25,693 bases of DNA from an uncultured Alphaproteobacteria bacterium (GTDB taxonomy: Bacteria; Pseudomonadota; Alphaproteobacteria; Rs-D84). Position numbers and translations under genes: made by a program. Positions 22,769 through 25,693 of this stretch are shown here, piece after piece. The notes under the pieces are model-generated. The model did no database searches and was not told where the DNA came from. It saw nothing but the letters and a program-made list of their open reading frames with translations. Numbering within the stretch: the first letter of the stretch is position 1; the number at the start of each line of letters is the position of its first letter. Location: positions 1 to 25,693 of the forward strand of contig CALDAH010000030.1 in NCBI GenBank assembly GCA_937903135.1, read 5' to 3'.

Positions 22769-24919
22769 ATGAGAAAATATTTACCTGCGATCTTTTTTAT
22801 AAATCTGATCTTACCGGCATGGGCAATTAACATATCGGGGACGATTGTTGATGATGAAAACCAGCCGCTTACTGGCGCAACAATTAAGGCCCCGGACAAG
22901 AACATTTGGACAATCTCGGATAGTAACGGTAATTTCACGCTAAAAAATTTTCCGGATAATACAAATGTAATCATTTCATTTGTGGGCCGTGAAACAAAAG
23001 AGCTATCGCCGTCCGAGGATATGGGAACAATAAAATTATTATCCACAGCCCCATCCATAGGCGAGGTTATCGTAACGGGATGTAACCTAAAAACACTTAA
23101 CGCCGAAATCGCAGAATACGACCCAGAATCTGAGAAATGCCATCCCACCAAATGCAAAGAAGGATTTGCATTAAACGCCGATAAAACCAGCTGTGAAAAA
23201 ACAGATGGCGACTGCACCCCCGATCAGGCCGCGGCAGTTGAAAACGCAACAGCGACAGCATTAAAAAATGGCAAATGCATCGCAACCGAATGCAAGGACG
23301 GATTTGAAATAAAGAACGACAAATGCAAGGCAGCCCAAGAAATCCAACAAAAAAACAGCCCACAGCTTAGCAAAGAAGACGCCGCAAACCGCATGGACGA
23401 GCTGCAGGCGAACGCAAAAGCATTAAAGGACAATGAACGTTCAACCGAAAATAAATTACTTGGCGCCGCAGGTATTGCGACAGTTGGCATCGGTCTGTCA
23501 CAAACCATGTCGGCCAAGGCTGAACAATCCGCAGACGAAACGGCCGAGCAGGATATGCGTGCACATTTGGCGACATTTCGCTGTACATATGGCGGCAGCA
23601 CCAGCATCCAGGGTGGCGAAAAAGAAATCCAGCTGCCGGTAATTGATTTAAGCAAAAATAAATCCGAATATATAACCACGGCCGCAGCGTTAAAAGAGAT
23701 GAAAGCATCCCTTGGCCTGATGCCCGGAATTGAATCCGAAGAGATAATAGACGCGGCGACATCGGGGCTATACGACGATGTTGCAATCGGAAAAACATCG
23801 GGGGCGTTTACATCACTATCGCGTGCCATAACCGACGCGACCAGTGCGGATGCCGCCGCCTGGGAAAAACAAAAGGCCGACAGTGCATCAAAATTAAAAA
23901 CCGGCGCGATAATGGCAGGCGCAGGGGCAGTCGGCACTGCGATCGGGAATGCGCTGATAAACAAAAACGCGCCGCAGGATAAATCTCGTGAGATTAACGC
24001 GAAATACGACAAACTGAAAAAAATGGCCGACACCGCCGCCACAGATCAGGAAAAAATCCCGTCAAAAAAATGTTCCGAGTTTACGGGGACTACCCAAAAC
24101 GGCAATGCACCGGATTGCAGCTGCAGTGATAAAAACGCACGTTTCTTTCCGGACGCCGGCGGCTGCGTAACATGCGATGGCGGCAAATCGTATAACGATC
24201 AAAACGAATGCGTTTGCCCGGCAGATCGGCCCGTTGAACAAAACGGGACATGCGCCGCGGCATCGGCCGGATGCGCGCTTACCGGACTGGTTGAAACGTC
24301 CAGCTGCGCATGTATTCAAAACGCGATGCAAATCGGTAATGCATGTATCTGTGATGGCGGAAATGGTTTTGTAAAAAACGCCGACGGGAAATGCGAAAAG
24401 ATTCCGACGCCCGCCCGGACAACACCTAAAATAGATGTACCAGACCTGGATTTCAGCGAATTTGAAACGAATGAAATATTACCGTTCGCATCTAAATCGG
24501 GCGATACCATATTTAACTTTTCATTCAAATCAGATAAGCTATTTGCATCCGGAAAATCTACGCTATCCAGCGCGGCGACAACCGAATTCTTAAATGACTT
24601 TCGCACGAAATTAGATGCGGCATTAAAAGAACAAAATATAAACCTGGCCCAGATGGATTATTGCGTTCAATTAACAGGTCATACGGATCGCACCCCGATA
24701 AAAAAAGGTATTAAGCTAACCAATCAATCACTGTCCGAGGCCCGCGCCAAAACAATCAAAGATGTGTTAACGAAAAACAACACCCCGCTTAAGGCTGAAA
24801 ATACAATCTCGCACGGGGTCGGCGAAAGCAACTGTTCGGTCAGCGAATATCCTGCCGCAAACAGTCCCGAATGCCGGCGCGTTGAAATAAACATTACGAC
24901 CGGTGCGTGTAAATCATAA
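22769..24919 (+). CDS. OmpA-domain protein with carboxypeptidase-regulatory-like domain and cysteine-rich repeats, third gene of operon
   Basis: A 716-residue exported protein. Signal peptide: MRKYLPAIFFINLILPAWA. Residues of about 20-90 form a carboxypeptidase-regulatory-like beta-sandwich (ISGTIVDDENQPLTGATIKA, SDSNGNFTLKN, ISFVGRETKEL), a domain best known from Bacteroidetes outer-membrane receptors. Two Cys repeats follow (CHPTKCKEGFALNADKTSC and CIATECKDGFEIKNDKC). The middle has helical stretches with Gly/Ala-rich segments (about 230-250 and 375-400), then EGF-like Cys clusters (about 435-550). The C-terminus (about 580-716) is an OmpA-type peptidoglycan-binding domain: FNFSFKSDKLFASGKSTL, LTGHTDRTPI, SLSEARAKTI, ECRRVEI. 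It probably anchors the operon's products to the cell wall. It starts 7 nt after the previous stop and ends at a terminator. Confidence 0.88.
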   Translation: MRKYLPAIFFINLILPAWAINISGTIVDDENQPLTGATIKAPDKNIWTISDSNGNFTLKNFPDNTNVIISFVGRETKELSPSEDMGTIKLLSTAPSIGEVIVTGCNLKTLNAEIAEYDPESEKCHPTKCKEGFALNADKTSCEKTDGDCTPDQAAAVENATATALKNGKCIATECKDGFEIKNDKCKAAQEIQQKNSPQLSKEDAANRMDELQANAKALKDNERSTENKLLGAAGIATVGIGLSQTMSAKAEQSADETAEQDMRAHLATFRCTYGGSTSIQGGEKEIQLPVIDLSKNKSEYITTAAALKEMKASLGLMPGIESEEIIDAATSGLYDDVAIGKTSGAFTSLSRAITDATSADAAAWEKQKADSASKLKTGAIMAGAGAVGTAIGNALINKNAPQDKSREINAKYDKLKKMADTAATDQEKIPSKKCSEFTGTTQNGNAPDCSCSDKNARFFPDAGGCVTCDGGKSYNDQNECVCPADRPVEQNGTCAAASAGCALTGLVETSSCACIQNAMQIGNACICDGGNGFVKNADGKCEKIPTPARTTPKIDVPDLDFSEFETNEILPFASKSGDTIFNFSFKSDKLFASGKSTLSSAATTEFLNDFRTKLDAALKEQNINLAQMDYCVQLTGHTDRTPIKKGIKLTNQSLSEARAKTIKDVLTKNNTPLKAENTISHGVGESNCSVSEYPAANSPECRRVEINITTGACKS

Positions 24920-24924
24920 TATCC

Positions 24925-24955
24925 CTATCCCCGTATCACGGGGATTTGTTTTATT
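24925..24955 (+). terminator. Terminator of the cysteine-rich operon
   Basis: A perfect eight-pair stem (24927-24934 with 24938-24945, loop ATC) then TTGTTTTATTT, 8 bp after the stop codon. Confidence 0.85.
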
Positions 24956-24989
24956 TCCCCCGCCCTGTTCTGCCCTCCGGATTTTTTAT

Positions 24990-25018
24990 TTGCGTTTATA
25001 TCCCAAACATTATATAAT
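24990..25018 (+). promoter_or_regulatory. Promoter of leader element B
   Basis: TTGCGT (24990-24995), a 17-nt spacer and consensus TATAAT (25013-25018). The predicted start near 25025 coincides with the first base of the 5' leader hairpin. Confidence 0.6.
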
Positions 25019-25024
25019 TACCGT

Positions 25025-25278
25025 GTTATCGGGTGTTCCGGTAACGGGGTGTGGAAACCTCTCAGCAGCGTCGGAATAAGTACTTATGGCGCGCAATTTG
25101 CGCTGTTTTTAATATTTATTACGACGAAAAACAACTCCTGTCCGGATGGTCAGGAGGGTTCGTGGAATAATATTTTTATTAATAAAATACACGACACAAT
25201 TCTGTTGATTGTTTCCAACCTCCTGACCACCAATGATTTGGTGGTTTTTATTAACAAAAACACGGGGCAACACAGAAG
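25025..25278 (+). promoter_or_regulatory. Structured leader RNA (element B), putative attenuator of the cysteine-rich protein gene at 25279
   Basis: This fills the 359-bp gap after the operon. By eye: H1 at the 5' end (25025-25032 with 25038-25045); H2, a five-pair triloop hairpin (25091-25095/25099-25103) followed by TGTTTTT; P2 (25135-25140/25151-25156, with inner CC/GG pairs); a ten-pair long-range helix (25148-25157/25219-25228) competing with P2; a nested helix TCGTG/CACGA (25160-25164/25190-25194) enclosing an AT-rich hairpin; a five-pair hairpin (25196-25200/25208-25212); and a terminator (25226-25233/25238-25245, then T4). The start codon lies 29 nt after it. Order and spacing match element A, with two compensatory pair changes in the long-range helix. 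Confidence 0.65.
25226..25250 (+). terminator. Leader terminator, element B
   Basis: An eight-pair stem ACCACCAA/TTGGTGGT (25226-25233 with 25238-25245, loop TGAT) followed by four T. The stem sequence is identical to that of element A; the loop differs. Confidence 0.72.
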
Positions 25279-25693
25279 ATGAAAAAAATAATATTTATCC
25301 ATGCAATTTTAATCACAATCGGCGCATTTAACCGCGCATACGCCGAATGCCGAATTCACACATCATGCACCGGATGTGTTGTGGCCGGCGAAATACTCAG
25401 CCCAACAAACAACGACTGCGGCAGCGTATCAACAACCCATTATGCGGTATCGGAAAACGGTTTAAGCAAACCTACATATACCGTATACAGCTGCGCATCG
25501 TGCAAATCCGGATATAGCCGCCGCGAACAGGTCGCGGTGTTATCGCCAACATGCATTGTACAATATAATATATGCGAAGAAAACTGCACCGGCTGCACGG
25601 GTTGTACCAGTGACGCGACATGGTCCGCCGCAGGAACGGGATATGAAAAAAAGGTTACCGCAACATGCAACTGCAATACATGCAACCGAACCA
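25279..25693 (+). CDS. Cysteine-rich secreted protein, 5' part, running off the right edge
   Basis: The reading frame opens with a Sec signal (MKKIIFIHAILITIGAFNRAYA, cleavage before ECR) and stays open for 138 codons to the window end, so the full length is unknown. The mature part is very rich in Cys, often as CxxC or CxC pairs: CTGC, CASCKSGY, CTGCTGC, CNCNTC. This resembles extended disulfide-rich repeat proteins of the bacterial surface; no named family is recognised. An AGAAG immediately before the ATG and GGGG 11 nt upstream are weak ribosome-binding signals. Like the gene at 11519, it is preceded by a structured leader ending in a terminator. Confidence 0.8.
   Translation, partial: MKKIIFIHAILITIGAFNRAYAECRIHTSCTGCVVAGEILSPTNNDCGSVSTTHYAVSENGLSKPTYTVYSCASCKSGYSRREQVAVLSPTCIVQYNICEENCTGCTGCTSDATWSAAGTGYEKKVTATCNCNTCNRT

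Noticed and set aside
1..25693. CRISPR arrays, insertion sequences, prophage or attachment sites
   Set aside because: No regularly spaced direct repeats, transposase or integrase genes, or duplicated tRNA 3' end were seen.

Overview
The window looks like a chromosomal segment of a Gram-negative alphaproteobacterium, probably a host- or gut-associated lineage. Supporting points: a stand-alone rpsD, an LPS-export pair (lptC-lptB), an IHF-beta-like protein, outer-membrane OmpA-type proteins and autotransporters, and several cysteine-rich secreted proteins. The style resembles uncultured gut Alphaproteobacteria, but sequence alone does not fix the genus. There is no transposase, integrase, CRISPR array or plasmid gene.

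Layout. 1-2118: a possible gene tail, rpsD, a decayed C5-cytosine methyltransferase, a DUF3781-type gene and a 54-residue gene with an excellent promoter. 2214-4616: an OmpA-type lipoprotein and an unknown secreted protein, both on the minus strand. 4703-6501: lptC-lptB on the plus strand, tRNA-Ser(CGA) on the minus strand, and an alkyltransferase-like (ATL) DNA-repair protein. 6498-8926: an autotransporter-like outer-membrane protein and a peroxiredoxin with an unusual CxC/CxC head, both minus. 9081-11111: ihfB and a fused accD-accA. 11519: a cysteine-rich secreted protein behind a roughly 260-nt structured leader. 12082-13153: prfB (RF2) with the classic +1 programmed frameshift. 13271-14515: an unknown secreted protein. 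14619-15494: a GT6 (ABO-like) glycosyltransferase. 15725-19399: a giant autotransporter with ankyrin repeats and a subtilisin-like fold that has lost its catalytic residues. 19497-20153: a membrane-anchored coiled-coil/proline-rich protein. 20287-24919: a three-gene operon of secreted cysteine-rich proteins ending in an OmpA-type peptidoglycan binder. 25279 to the right edge: another cysteine-rich secreted protein behind a leader with the same architecture as the one at 11259.

The strongest undescribed signal is the pair of leader RNAs at about 11259-11518 and 25025-25278. They have little primary similarity but the same order of helices, nearly the same length, a sigma70-like promoter at the 5' end, an intrinsic terminator 25-30 nt before the start codon, and two compensatory base-pair changes in a long-range helix. 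Each precedes a cysteine-rich exported protein, so they look like a family of attenuators (or terminated small RNAs) controlling such surface proteins. A second theme is a recurring disulfide-type module, C-x6-C-x4-C-x6-C, shared by the products at 13271, 20287 and 21172. A third is a set of four genes whose -10 box lies 6-7 nt before the start codon, suggesting leaderless mRNAs.

All helices, promoters and domain calls were made by eye; no alignment, folding or database search was run.
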